Positions 52,284 through 64,000 are shown, numbered from the stretch's first letter. The stretch: 64,000 bases of DNA from Rostratula benghalensis (GCA_013399305.1 VXAI01000038.1:1377194-1441193); one strand, 5' to 3'. Made by a program: numbers and translations. The notes: a model not told the origin generated them from the letters alone.

Positions 52284-52355
52284 GCAACTGGACAACAACC
52301 AGATCAGCTGCATCGAAGATGGAGCCTTCCGAGCCCTGCGCGACCTGGAGATCCT
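52284..52355 (+). CDS. SLIT3: SLIT3 exon encoding LRR5 of the first LRR block (partial gene, one exon)
   Basis: This is the next LRR unit after the exon at 25746, again exactly 72 nt with the same split-Leu phase at both ends. It reads [20 protein letters not shown] then L-E-I, completing a Leu with the following exon. L-D-N-N and L-E-I-L are, from memory, SLIT3-type; SLIT2 has L-D-Y-N and L-E-V-L. The Cys within I-S-C-I is shared by the SLIT family at this repeat. The next expected exon (LRR6, starting T-L-N-N-N) was not found in the remaining 11.6 kb. Codons are GC-rich at third positions (CTG, GAC, ATC, TGC), unlike the AT-rich intron. Alternative: SLIT1 or SLIT2, judged unlikely. Confidence 0.96.
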
Positions 52356-52361
52356 GTGAGT
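52356..52361 (+). other. SLIT3: 5' splice site of the LRR5 exon
   Basis: GTGAGT is a strong donor directly after GAGATCCT, leaving the Leu codon split after two bases. Confidence 0.94.
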
Positions 52362-52378
52362 TGACTTGGTGCTGTGCT

Positions 52379-52402
52379 GGGGTGGGGTGGTGGGGAGGGG
52401 GG
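52379..52402 (+). promoter_or_regulatory. Strong G-quadruplex candidate near the LRR5 donor
   Basis: Four runs of at least four G (52379-52382, 52384-52387, 52392-52395 and 52397-52402) are separated by loops of 1, 4 and 1 nt on the coding strand. It starts 24 nt after the exon end, so it would also be present in the pre-mRNA. Intronic G-runs near donors are known binding sites for hnRNP H/F and often enhance splicing. Confidence 0.7.
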
Positions 52403-53952
52403 AGGCTGTCTCCCCGTGCTGCAGTGCTGGGAGAACCTGGGGGCTGGAGATCCTGCCTTCCTTCCCACCTCCAACCCGTGCTGTACGTAGCAAAGTGGAA
52501 TCTCACACTTTGCCTCCCCCCACCCCGGCTGGGGTTACTGCTAATTAAACCACAATAGAGGAGTTCTCTGCTGTGGCTCCTGAGGAGCGGGGATGTTGCC
52601 GTGCTGGCTGCTGCACGGAACAGATGGGCTTCAGCCGTGTTCAAAGTGCGTCCGATGTACGCTCTGCAGCCAGAAACCTGGCCAGGTCTGCCTGACGGCG
52701 AGTAGTGGCGTGGGGAACAGGTTCGTGGGGGACAATACTATGAGATAGCTGACAATTGCCCTAGACAAAAAAAAAAAAAGCTGTTTAAAAGGTGTTTGGT
52801 ATGTAGGAGGGAGGAGAAACGGGCGTTTGGCAGGCTCATTCAGTGCAGTCATTGGCTTTTGGGGAAGATCCTGCTCTAAGGGCTGAAATAACACCACGTT
52901 GTGCTCTTCATCTACCACAAACTTTACACATTGGCTGTAAAAGCTGCAGCACAGACTAAAAAAAAAAAAGGATTTGACAGTGAAAGCTGATTCTTAACAG
53001 AGGAAAAGCACATTAGATTTACAGTACCCAGAACCGACACTGTAATGTAAAATCCAGTATTAGCCAGGAGTCAGTATCTGAGCAGATAATCTGCTTTTTA
53101 CCAGCAGTAACTTGCTCACTTAGAGACCGTTTCTGCAATAGGCTTTGACTATTTGAACTGATACAAAGCCCTCCCCATCACCTGAAAGTTAACGCTGCAA
53201 AGCTGACGGCATTAATATTGGTGAAAGCAAAGGGTTCTGAGCTAAAATGGAGAGGGAGCGAGGGGGGTTCGAGTTCTCCGAAATTCCAGCCCTCAGCGTC
53301 TGAGCTGAAGTTCATGCGGATCCAGCACTGAGCCGCTATACGCTTAAATGCGGCAGGGAGGGCCTGCTCAGCCTGCCGGAAAGCTTGCCCCAAAATTGCG
53401 TGATAGGAAAGAGCAAGTGGGAGATGGTTCAAGTAAGCATCTGCCTCAGGCAGCCCTGGCACCTGGAGATCACTCAGCAGGCTCAGAACAACGGGCTTTG
53501 GAGACAGCCCTGTGCCCCGCACCACCCTGGTTTGAACACGCATGTGACAGGGAATCCAGGGAATTCTTCCCCAAGGGCTCCAGCCCGCTTTGTACTGGTG
53601 CTCAAAGGAGTTCTGCCCTCAGTTCCAGCAGAAGCAAGGTGAGGTTTCTGGGGGACCTGGGAGCGCTGGCCCTGCGTGTTCGTCACAGTCAGCTGAGATC
53701 CCTCCGGCCCCTCTCTCCCCCCAGGCCCGGGCTATGGATGGAGATCAGAGCTAACGGTAACCATCCGCAGAGGTTCTTATCTGGGAACTCAGCGTTGTCA
53801 GGAGTATTGTCTGAATTCTATATTAAGAGCACTTTTCAGGAAAAGTAACGCATTACCACTATAAAGTTTTACTTGTCTGTCAGATTGAAAAGTCCTACTG
53901 TGTGGTGAAAGAAAAGAAGAAAAGAAAAAAAATCATGAACTATAAAATTGAC

Positions 53953-53967
53953 TTTTTTTTTTTTTTT
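53953..53967. repeat. Poly(T) tract, 15 nt
   Basis: A T run followed by ATAG. It resembles a splice acceptor but lacks a coding exon behind it. Confidence 0.95.
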
Positions 53968-54069
53968 ATAGACTGATTTTCTGTATCTATGGGGAGTGAG
54001 TCAGTCCTCCACTGACAGTAGACTGTGCTATAAGTTTCACTATTTTAAGCCTGGACAATAAATGGAGCC

Positions 54070-54092
54070 TTTTTTTTTTTTTTTTTTTTTTT
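54070..54092. repeat. Poly(T) tract, 23 nt
   Basis: Uninterrupted T run in intron, probably length-variable. Confidence 0.95.
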
Positions 54093-57000
54093 GTAATATC
54101 CCAAGTTCTGCAGGCTCTGAAAAAGTTGCCTGTAGTAAATGTTGAATTATTTCATTTACCTCTCTGCTTTTCATTGGTTAATTCTATGCCAGTTATTTGT
54201 GGGTGGGAGAAGAGGAAGATAAATAAAATACATTGTAATCAGTTCTTTAATGCATATTTAATTTTCAGCACAGATGTACTGCTAGAGAAAAAAAAATCAA
54301 TCTTAATTCTAAAAGGTGAGGAAATAGATTGATAGTATCTAGTATCTATTTCTAAAGGAATTTTTCCTGCAGTTACAAAATGCGAGTTATATACTTCCAA
54401 TCAAATCTGAAGTTTTTTCTACAAAGGAAGTTTGAGCATTTAAATCTCTCTATCAAAATAAATTTGCTTAATGCCCCAGAGAATATCATATCTGCAGCTG
54501 TAAAATGGTCATAATGTTAAAAAATTGAAGTAATTTGAACCATCAAAGAATATTAACAAGTGAAACCAAGTTTCATCATTTCAGACCCACTATGTATTTT
54601 ATGCAGATATATTTTAACCTGTAGCGCAATATGTAGAAAATACTTAACTACTCTGGCAAGACTGAATTTAATTATCAGGATGAACAGTTTGCCAGGGTAC
54701 TAAATAATATATTTCTTCTTTATCTTACTGAAATCTTGTGACTTTTCAGCTATCAAACATCTACATTTCTGCGTCTTTTCTCTGCACACCCGCCTGCCTA
54801 CAGAGTTCTAAATTGTGCAGAGAATGCAGGGCAGAGGCAAGACGCTGAGCGTTCATTCAAAAAATGAAATTAAGCACACTTTCTTTAAAAGCTCTTTGGT
54901 TTCTTGGTTGCACTTTTCCTTCACCTTGAATTCCTCAGAAAGCGCGTGTGCGGGGAGGCTGGTGATTTGGTGGGCGTAGGAGCAGCAGGACGTCCTGCAG
55001 TTCCCTCGCAAAACGAAGAGGACTCCGTGCTCCACGTTACTTATTTCTGCTAATCAACAAGCTGTCCTCATTTACTACTTTTATTTTCTTCCTCGGTGTT
55101 ATGAATACTTTCCTGTACCAGCAGATAGCACTGAGGCGGGGATGACTTCTCTTCCATTCTGTGCACACGAGACTGAAATTTGTGACTGATTTCAGGACTT
55201 GACACAGTGCAATGTGTTGCTGAGTCCAGCTGAAGCTTGGATCAGACCAAGGTGCCGATGGCGGCTCCCAACGTCCAGTCTTTTGGCGGTTTCTTTGTTT
55301 ATGAGCTTCCGTGTTTCCAATGACCCTGAACGGAGTCCCTCACCCTGTGAGCCCTAGACCATGATGCAGGTTCCAAGTCCGGTTGGCGACTCCTGAGTTT
55401 TGGTCAAAAAGCTGTGAAAATGTTGAGTATAAATTGCTTTGGTGCCTTCTGTTGATGGTCTTTGCCCCTGCAGCAAGGTGAAAATAAGGTCTGAGAAACG
55501 ACGTGCGGAAAAGACATGGTTACTTAAACATCCTTTCTTGGTAGGTTCGCGTTAGGGCTAGTTGTGTTCATTGTTGTGTCAGCTTTTCTGTATGGTTTCC
55601 TGAAAAGGTTTCTTTTTAATCTGTTGATACAGGGAGTTTTCCTGTTGACATATTTTCTTTCCCCTTGCTGTAAGGTGGTAGAGCGTATTTCCGTGGGTTT
55701 GTCCTTGCATTCCAACACACAGAAAGGTGCGTGCAACCACTGAAATGGCAATAAAATGTAAAAGAGGCACGTATTTACGAAAGATATTAACCAACTTATG
55801 GCCTGTTGGAATAGAAATGTGCAGAAAAGATGGAAAAAAGCATGAAACTTCCTCTAACGAAAGTGTCATTTTTAGTAGAAGAAAACTTCTGCTCTGCCTA
55901 ATTTTTAGTGATGTCCTGTGGCAATATCTGGCAATAATGGTATTATTAAGAAAGATGTATTAGTGTAGCTGTAGGGATGTTTAAAGATTATTTAAAAAAA
56001 ACCCCACAAAAATAACCGAACCCTCACAAACAAAACAAAACCCCAAAGAATTCTTCAGTGTGCGGCAATACGGTGTTCATATCCCTTGTAGGTTAGAAAT
56101 TAGTCCATGGCTTTGTTTTCAAGTGTCCAAAATGATGAAGCATAGGAGATAAAACTGAGCGCTCAGAATCTCACCTTCACTCTTAGGAGGAGACATTGAA
56201 CAAGAGGAATGAATTTCAAGGTGGTTCTGCAAGTTCAGTCCAAGTGGATAAACCAGTAATACTGAGTGGAAGTGCTGAACAACGCTTGTGTTTTTAGGAT
56301 CCATTCTCAGTTAGATATGGAGCTCCAGTTAGCAAGAAAACCCTTTTAAATTTACTTATTGGTTTGCTCTACTGGGGCAGCTTGAAAACTGCATGGTGAC
56401 CCAGCAGTTGTGCCATGGGTACAGGACAGAGAGGATTACGGCCAGTGCTGGCAATTGAGGTGTTTTCCTTGTTTTATGTTGCAAAAAGCTGTTTTTTTCC
56501 TTCTCCTGTATGATGGTAGCCGGAAGGACTGGAGCTCCAACACTTTTTATTAATTGCAGTTTTTCTGTTAAAAAAACAAAAAAATACGATTCCCAAACTC
56601 AAGAAGATTTTATCATACCAAAAGCTGATCCTAGGGAGGTTGGGGAATAGTATTCTACTAAAGGTGGTAAATGAGTTCTTGCTGTACAGAGCTAGTGCTG
56701 AATGATTTGGGGTTCTGTTTGTTGGTCATGTTAATTGTTGTAGCTCTTTCATACAATATTCCCCAGCCTGAAAATCCTCGTTCCTGAGTTTCATCTGCTT
56801 TTTGAAATGAATGAGAGGTGATTCTTGTCATTGTAGAAACAAACTGCACACATAGGAATCTGTCATTTCCACTACTGAAGAAGTGCAAGTACAGTCACCC
56901 AAATATCCACAGTAGTTTTAAGTTGTAACTTCAATCAGCCCTAAACATTTGATCTTAAAAAAAAAAAAAAAAGTTAGTTTTTCAGATTGTACAGCATATA

Positions 57001-58857
57001 AACACACATTAAAACACACCACCCTTCCACCCCCAAAATCTTAAAATGAAAGTAATAGGATTCTTAGGAAATAAACTTGTTTTATCTGTGTTTGAGTAGG
57101 ACCATTTCTCTCCAAACGTTTCTGCCTGGCGCTTCTTCCTGCCGCCCGACGAACCCCCAGAAGCTCCCACCTCCGAGTGCCGCGCGCTGGTTTCTTTCAA
57201 GCCCAGATCCAGTGCGGAATCATTTCCAGGGGGACGCAGGGCGATCCCTCAGACCAGTCCTGCTGTGCCTCCCCCCACCCCCTCCTTCTGCACGGTGTCC
57301 GACACATCCACTCTGGAGGCACTTCACCAGTGGAATAGGGTTATTCACACTTTCCTGCCTTAAATCCAATACCTTCCCTGTTAGAAAGGATTCTGTTTCA
57401 TTAAGAATTTAGTGAGCTGTGCAATTCCTGGTAGAGATGCCATGGAGGAGTGTGCTTGTAATACACGCTGCCTCTTGTCCTCCCAAACTTTTAAGAACTT
57501 TTCTGAGCAAGAATCGTTCTTTTGTGCTACAGCCAGGATTTAATTGTTCCTAGGGTTGTCTTCTGTATGCTGAACGCTCAGTTAGCTAGGCAATTTTACT
57601 TATTTGCAAAATGCTATTCTGGGCATGTCTTAACTAGATAGAAGATTTTTATTTGCTTTCCCAACCTGGAGAGTCGGGGAGCGAAAGTCATGGCATAATT
57701 GTAAATATATGAGATGTCACTGCTTAATGAATGCCTGAAATTGCCACACAAATGTGATTTCCTCCTCTGTTTTGCTGGAAATTATGGTTGGTTGAGGCAA
57801 TCAGGCTCAAATTTGAACTCTGTAAATTGTGTTCCTGTAAGTGATGCCAAAATACCTAAATACAATAATGAAAATGGGATTTCTATTTAAAATGTTGCGC
57901 ATGGCTGTTTACACTTCCCCATACTTGAGTAGAGTAAAATTAAAATGATTGCTCTATTTTTTTCTACCCAATTGTACGTGTTAGCTCAAATGTATGGAAA
58001 TTAATGAAATGAACTTAAAATTTTTAGTTATTTCATCAGTCAGCATGTGTTTCTTGCGTATCATAAAAGCAATAGTGAAAGCAGTAACCATTGGCCCTAT
58101 AGAAGTAACTGGAGTAGCTCCCAGTTAGAAGAAATTAGGTGAAAAACAAGGCGCTTGGCTTTTCTTGGAGTATCCTCAGTTTTCCATGCTTGTGTCACAG
58201 GCAACCAAGTTACACCAGAGGAAGAGCAAAAGTCAGTTTAGCAATTGAGAAATGGTGCACCCACAGCATTAGAGGCATCAGCAGAAAAATGATATTTTCC
58301 ATTTTTCTTTATTCCATTACTTGTTAGGCTGTTCTGTAGTTTTTACCCTTCCAGTTGTTCCTGATTTCTGTATTGTTGTAGGTCTTTAAGGGAAGGAGAA
58401 ATGGCTCCTGAAGCCTGGCTGCTGTTATTGCAAGGTTTTTGTTATATAAATCAGTTGGAAATAAGATTAACTACAGAATTGCTGTTCTCTGGAGAACTTT
58501 TAGAAAGGTACTGCACCCCCGATGGACCCTAGTGAAATGGGATGTGTAATTAGCCTAAAGAATTGATGGAAGGAAGATGGGGTGCTTGTGTGTTGCTTGA
58601 TAAGAAATGGTTTTATTTGCTGATACATGTCGGTGGGAGATCTGCTGTCATTGCTCAAGATATGGAAATGAAATCTGAGATAACCTCTGTTCTCTAACAT
58701 ATTACAAACCGTGAGGTGGGAAGTACAGCGGAGTGAAAGGAACACTATCCAGATGGCACCGCCGTGACAGGCTTTATATCAAAGACTGGCTGAGGTAAAA
58801 TAAGAGTGGGCAAGAGAGGGCCTCTGAAAATCACTGATGCTTGTTATATAGACCTAA

Positions 58858-59000
58858 TGTAACTCTCTCTTTATGGGGAGAATATATTTGCATAAATTCA
58901 TTGATCAACGATTTTGCTAATCCCGCAGTATTCCAGGCATGTCCCAGCAAATTGATGACCGTTTCTATCAATCCTCAGTGCAGATGCCTAATTATATTAC
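58858..59000. promoter_or_regulatory. Motif-dense block, candidate conserved intronic enhancer
   Basis: Within 143 bp lie an exact POU octamer (ATTTGCAT at 58886-58893), the palindrome TTGATCAA (58901-58908), a PITX/OTX-type TAATCC (58918-58923) and a homeodomain TAATTA (58989-58994). This density resembles vertebrate developmental enhancers, but conservation cannot be tested from one sequence. Confidence 0.3.
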
Positions 59001-59874
59001 ATATTTAGGAAAGATGGATTTTCCCCCTCCTGCAGCATATGTAGTAGTTGAACGCTGGGCTCATTCTCCTTTCCTTCTCCCGTTAGGTTGGAGGGTTTGT
59101 TTTTTTTTCACTTGAAGAATAGCCCGGAGCCGTGCAGGCTGCAGAACTAAGGGCAGTGCCAGGTTAGAATGGTGAGTTTCATGAATCACCGCCCAGTATG
59201 CTTCTGGAGGGAACTGGGTGATAGGAATTGTGTAGCGTAAGCCCTTTATTGGTGCTGCAGTCCCTGCTCCCAGAGGCTCCAAAGTCAAAACTCTGGCGAC
59301 AGAGATTTCTGGCAAGCCTTCTCCCCCAAGATATTAATTGTTTCATTTGCATGCTCCACTCATCTTGTGACCTGCCCTCCCTCCCCTTTGACTAATACAG
59401 TTTCTTTGTCAGTAATATAAAAGATGTAGAACAAGCATTTTGACTGTTGAAAGTCAAATGAATGTGAACAGCTTAATCCAGAGGACACTCCAACTGTACG
59501 TATAATGCAGGCGTGCAGCTCGACACCTCAACCAGAAGCCCAGCTGAAGGCTATCACGGGAATAGAACTCCTTGCAGATGAAGTTGTGGTGATGACAGAG
59601 TTCTGAGGGCAAGAAACAATTTCAAGCGAGACGAGCGGGTGATTTTTTGCCATGATTTGCTGTTGGTGGTTTGTAGGACTCCCCACAGCAGCTGGATGAG
59701 GATGCTGGGGGAGCTGGGTGTGATCCTGTCGGTGTTGATAAGGTGCCTGTGGTGGGGGGAGTGCCTGTGTGGCACAAATAGCGGGGTGTCCTCAGCCCTT
59801 CCATGACACCATTTGGGGACCAGAAGTGGTAGTAAGTGAGGGAACTCCTGCTTGCTCTGGGGTCAGTCACCACG

Positions 59875-59879
<5 letters not shown>

Positions 59880-59913
<34 letters not shown>
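59880..59913. repeat. Poly(A) tract, 34 nt
   Basis: The longest homopolymer in the window. Preceding sequence is GC-rich but has no polyadenylation signal just upstream and no recognisable gene, so a processed retrocopy is not supported. The length is likely uncertain. Confidence 0.95.
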
Positions 59914-59916
<3 letters not shown>

Positions 59917-60732
59917 TTTCAAAGCAGATACTGGTTACCTGTGTGCAGTTAAAGGGATTGTTCATGCCCTTAGGGGGGTATAAATGGGTTGTCTCCTTCA
60001 GAGGTTGCTTTTCTTCCTTTGCTGAGCTGGTAGAAGAGCGTAAACAATGGCTCTGGGCTGTAGCCAGTCTTTATACAAGAGAGGACTCAAAAGCCTGGTT
60101 TCCCTGCAAAGAGGGAGGGAAATGATGCTGGGAGCTCTGTACACCAGCGTTGTTGGTCTGTGTCTTCAAGCCTGGTGTAGGAGAGTTAGTCCTGCGCTGT
60201 AGCTGTTGGGATGGGGATGCTATGCCTTACTTATTCCTAGTGTTATGCACCATTTGTAGCTGGGACAATAATATTGTATGTATAGTAAATTACAAACCAC
60301 AACAGTAATGGGTAGGTAGCTTGCAAGTGAAGTAAATAATTACATCTGCAGAGATAGAAGCTTCTTCTCATCTAAAAATCAAATAGTGTTATTGTTTCCC
60401 ACTGGTCACAAGGTTATGCATATAATGCGTGTATGTGTGTAAGTCTATATGATGAGAACAGCATGTATGTTGGGTTAAGTCTGGGGAAAAAAAAAGTGAA
60501 AACTTTAAAAATAAAGGCTTACAATTAGTGTAAATTAGACTTGCTTTATGTAGCATATCCAGTGCTGTGTTTAAGACCAAAAAAAATATGAAAAGCTGCA
60601 TTAAGGGTAGAAGCAATTTTAAAGTAATTTGAAGCCAAATAATCACAATTTCTATGTTAATTTAGTTACCATAAATGAAGCAATTTCATGTTAACTGGTT
60701 CGATACTTTAGAAGTGGGATTACATTTCTTAA

Positions 60733-60755
60733 GGGGGTTTTTTTTGGGGGGGGGG
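60733..60755 (+). repeat. G5-T8-G10 tract
   Basis: G at 60733-60737, T at 60738-60745 and G at 60746-60755. Low-complexity, possibly length-variable. Confidence 0.9.
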
Positions 60756-63700
60756 ATGAATAATCCAAAGACACTGGCTTTGTATTTACGAGTTGAGGGT
60801 TGCCCAGGTTTAGGAGATCTGCAGCTCCCTAGACACAAATTTGAAAATGCTGTAGGGTCATCCAGTATCTTTGTTGTGATAGACTGGTCTTCTAGAGATA
60901 CCTCAGCAAACAGCTCTGCCGCGTGAAAGAGCATCAAGAGAGGTGGCTGCAGGAAGCCCTTGAAAGAAGCAGAGAAGAGCAGTGCTGTTAATTTTTGACA
61001 CCTGCAGGCATCCCTCTTGTCTCCCCGGTGCTGGGTGGCGTGAGGGATCTGTGCTTTGCGAGAGGGGCTGTGGCTGGGGTTTATCTGAGGGTAAACCAGA
61101 ACACTGTGGTAGACGGGCTGGTGGCTGTTGAGGGGATGTAGGAGCTTATACTCAACACGGCCTTTGTTCACCAGGTGGGTAATTCAGGTTTGCTTCTGCA
61201 TCATCAGGGGCTTTGGGTGGGAGAAGGGAGAAAAGCAAACTTGTCGGTGGCTTCCCGCTTTGGACTTGGCTACCGTGATGGCTAAAATGCCGCAATGCAG
61301 CATCTCTGCGACGACGCCTGAAGGCCGCTGAGGAGCCCTCCTTGGTGCAAGAGGAGGTTGCAGGCTGGGCGGGCTCTGGGGAGGGGGGTAGTCCGCCCTG
61401 CCAGCACCCAGGCTTCCTACTGGCTCCTTGGGCAATTTCAGTCATGTCTTAAAAGGGTTGGGTCCATCTTATCTGAGACACCCCGTCTTCCCGTCCACGG
61501 CTGGGGCGTTGGAAATGGGGCGAGGTGCTCCGGCTGATACTTAGGCTGAAGCAGTGAGGACAGACCATCCCCAATGGCAGATATATTTTATTTTGTGTGC
61601 ATGCAGATGTTCCAGGGAAGCAGCCGTGTATGGAGAACAGTTGACTCCTTTTATTCAGCTTGTAGAATATTCCTGAACAGATCGTAAGCGCTTCGAATTT
61701 ACTTTTTTTTTTTTCTGCTTATATTTTTATTTTGCACTTTTTCACTCTGGACTGAAGGCAAATGAAGCACTGTGAGTATTTGCTATTTGAATTGTTATGG
61801 TTTCTTAGCTGTATTGCGTACGCATGCATGAATAAAAGCAGGTATTGCTGCTTCTCATGGGCAGGCGGTGTTGGGGAGGACTCTAAAAATCACAAAGCCA
61901 GGAGGTTTTTAAACATAGTAACCTTTTTCTTGTGTGGTTCACGCAAGGGCTGTCTACTGTGCTATTAAAAGAAAACTCAATGTTTAATTCCTGATGGAAA
62001 GCAGATCCCTTTCCAGCTTCACCAAGAAACACGTAATTGCCCATGTCTAAGAACTATGTGTTGTCTTTGTTCTTTCAAAACATTTCTTTCCTCTACAAAT
62101 GTAGTTCTTCCTTAACAGCTGTTCATACGTGCAAGTCTAAGTTCACAGAATGTGTCTGTCAAATATTCCTTATTTCATTCATGTATTAGCCTATAAATTA
62201 GCCTTAAATTCCAGCACGTATGAGTTACAGGTAGGGGCATCACATGCTGTTAGAATAGAAATATTCCACAAATATGGTCTGCGCCTCTTGCATTTTGGGG
62301 AGGTAATTTTGGCAGTAAAGATGAAGTTCCTTCTTTAAAAGATTTGCTTCTTTTCCTTCCTCTGCTGTCAAAAGCTGAGAATTGCCTTTGTGCTTCCCTG
62401 CCGCCCCGTTCCCCTTGTGGTGTTGCTGGAGCTCTGAAAGCCCTCTTCCCGCTGCCCTCTGCCAGAGGGAATGCCAATGGCCGTGGGAGCCAAGGGGCAG
62501 CTGAGACACCAGGCTCCTGAAGGCGGAGGGGCTGCTGTGGCAAGAGGAATAAGAGGAGTTATTTTGCTGGCAGGACCTGGTACGTAAATGGAAGGGAAAT
62601 GAAAATGGAACCCAGGGGCTCCGGCAGCCGCTCTCCGTGGATGCCGGTCACCTGCCTCCTAAAAGGCTTTTGTAAACCCTTTTGAGCTGACACTGCTGCC
62701 GGTGCCATTTCTGTTCCTTGTTGTGTTTCTACTGGTGAGGCTGCTCCCTGCTGTGTAGATGGGGTTTGTCACTCATCCCTCCTTTGGTCCTAGTGGTCAG
62801 CAAGGGGGTTGCAGGAGCCTGCAGTCCCGCAGGCAGTGCCGCATTGCGGCAGTTGATGAAGTGGTGACAGGCTGGCACAAGGACCGTCCCAAAGAGATTG
62901 GATATTGTCACATACCCCCTTACAATGGATGCAGAAGTCCATTTTTTCTTTTTTGTCCCTTTCTCCAGCTCTGAAAAGACAACTAATTTCTATCTGCCAC
63001 TTAGAATGGCTTCTCTGTTCCTGGGTGTGTTACACCACCAAGTATGAAAAGGATATGGTCATTATGGTACAGAAGTCTGTCAAATTAGAGGCTTTCACCC
63101 TAAGGTTGTAGCATTAAGGTTGCAGTGTACTCAGGATGAGACTAATTACAACACGGTTTTGAAGAATGGTGCTGTTCCTTCCTGATCCAAATTTAATCAG
63201 TTTCTTTAGAATTTCTTTTGGTGGAGACTTGCAAGGAAACCGCAGCACTCGGCTAACCGAATGCTGAAATCTCCACCATCAAATGACTTCAGCCTGAACA
63301 AATGGCAAAAGTGGGTTGCTCCTTTCAAATTACAGGGTTGGACTGTGTCAGTTTGAATTGGATTATGTTTATAAGACCGTTTTAGCCTCAGAAAGGACTA
63401 AAGAGAAACAACTGCTCAGGCAGGATTGGGAGAAACGGTGGTGTTTTGCTGAAGTACTGATGCATCAGACGTAAGGTTTGTATGATCTGACACTGTCTTG
63501 TTGGCTTTTTTTCATCCTTTCCATCAATACATTCTGGTGGGGTTTCAGACCTCAGTACGCATCGAGAACCCAATCCAGTTTCCATTGATTTTGGCAGTAG
63601 CAGCGCAGCACTCATAAGCTATAGTACCTGAGATGCACACAGCTGGGTAACATTCAGTAAGAGAGATCTCTGTAAAACCAAAAAAGATAATAAATACAGA

Positions 63701-64000
63701 TCTAATTAACAATTAACTTATATTAAGCTAATATAATTCTATTAATTTTTGTGCAAGAGACTTTCAAATGAATCTACCGAACAAAAAGTAGCTGAGTTGA
63801 AGTTGAATACAATGATGGTTTTGATTGCTGTTGCCCCTCTGTGGAAATGTGCACCTCAATAAATAGGTTGCAGGGACTAGATTCACTCCCTCCTGAAACC
63901 AACTACAGGATTTGCACTGTAGACCTTGATCTGGGTATTGTGATAATTGGACTTGTTCCCAGTGGTTCTAGGCAATAACATCAGCCTTTGAAACTGGGTG

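Larger units (their letters stand above)
52356..64000 (+). other. SLIT3: SLIT3 intron downstream of the LRR5 exon (3' end outside the window)
   Basis: No exon was recognised in these 11.6 kb; the expected LRR6 exon must lie further on. The stretch holds a G-quadruplex candidate next to the donor, four long homopolymer or mixed tracts (53953, 54070, 59880, 60733) and a motif-dense AT-rich block near 58.9 kb. Open frames at 53348-53848 and elsewhere have no family resemblance. No CR1 tail was identified here, in contrast to the upstream intron. Confidence 0.85.

Noticed and set aside
52078..52644. 188-codon open frame on the - strand across the LRR5 exon
   Set aside because: It arises from GC-rich, stop-poor sequence antisense to the exon and has no domain resemblance. 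Several other frames are open in the same stretch.
53348..53848. 166-codon open frame on the + strand
   Set aside because: Low-information composition, no recognisable family and overlapping open frames on both strands. It probably reflects locally higher GC content.
53953..53971. Acceptor-like T15 then ATAG
   Set aside because: The following sequence does not encode the expected LRR6 and has no suitable donor in phase.
59540..59913. Processed pseudogene ending in poly(A)
   Set aside because: No protein similarity, no nearby polyadenylation signal and no clear target-site duplication.
1..64000. Bacterial, phage or CRISPR-type system
   Set aside because: Gene density, split exons, CR1 elements and microsatellites all show vertebrate intron. 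No repeat-spacer array or operon-like structure exists here.

Overview
This window is vertebrate, most likely bird, genomic DNA. It lies almost entirely inside introns of the axon-guidance gene SLIT3, read on the + strand. Two things support this. Two 72-nt exons at 25746-25817 and 52284-52355 encode consecutive leucine-rich repeats of the first SLIT LRR block, with residues that fit SLIT3 better than SLIT2 or SLIT1. The interspersed repeats I recognise are CR1 LINE fragments carrying the CR1 3' octamer (ATTCTRTG), the dominant retroelement of bird genomes. No species can be named.

Layout: 1-25745 is intron upstream of the first exon. It includes a 252-base assembly gap (498-749), a short CR1 tail near 4.5 kb, a diverged 55-nt repeat pair (7.55 and 10.78 kb) and an exact 66-bp direct repeat (16.57 and 17.08 kb). 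The 72-nt LRR4 exon follows. A 26,466-nt intron (25818-52283) holds four more CR1 fragments, a perfect 26-bp palindrome, several G-rich tracts, a possible cryptic 54-nt cassette exon and a 2-base gap. A CpG-dense stretch then leads into the LRR5 exon, with a strong G-quadruplex candidate 24 nt past its donor. The remainder (52356-64000) is intron with homopolymer tracts and a motif-dense block that may be a conserved element. No further LRR exon was seen before or after the pair.

Both exons start after the second base of a leucine codon and end at the same phase, so each is exactly one repeat unit and can be skipped without a frameshift. Every other open frame is short, lacks recognisable domains and is best treated as chance. 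I found no bacterial-type system, CRISPR array, tRNA, rRNA or complete mobile element. The findings are candidate regulatory, structural or assembly features of a large avian intron, not a new system.
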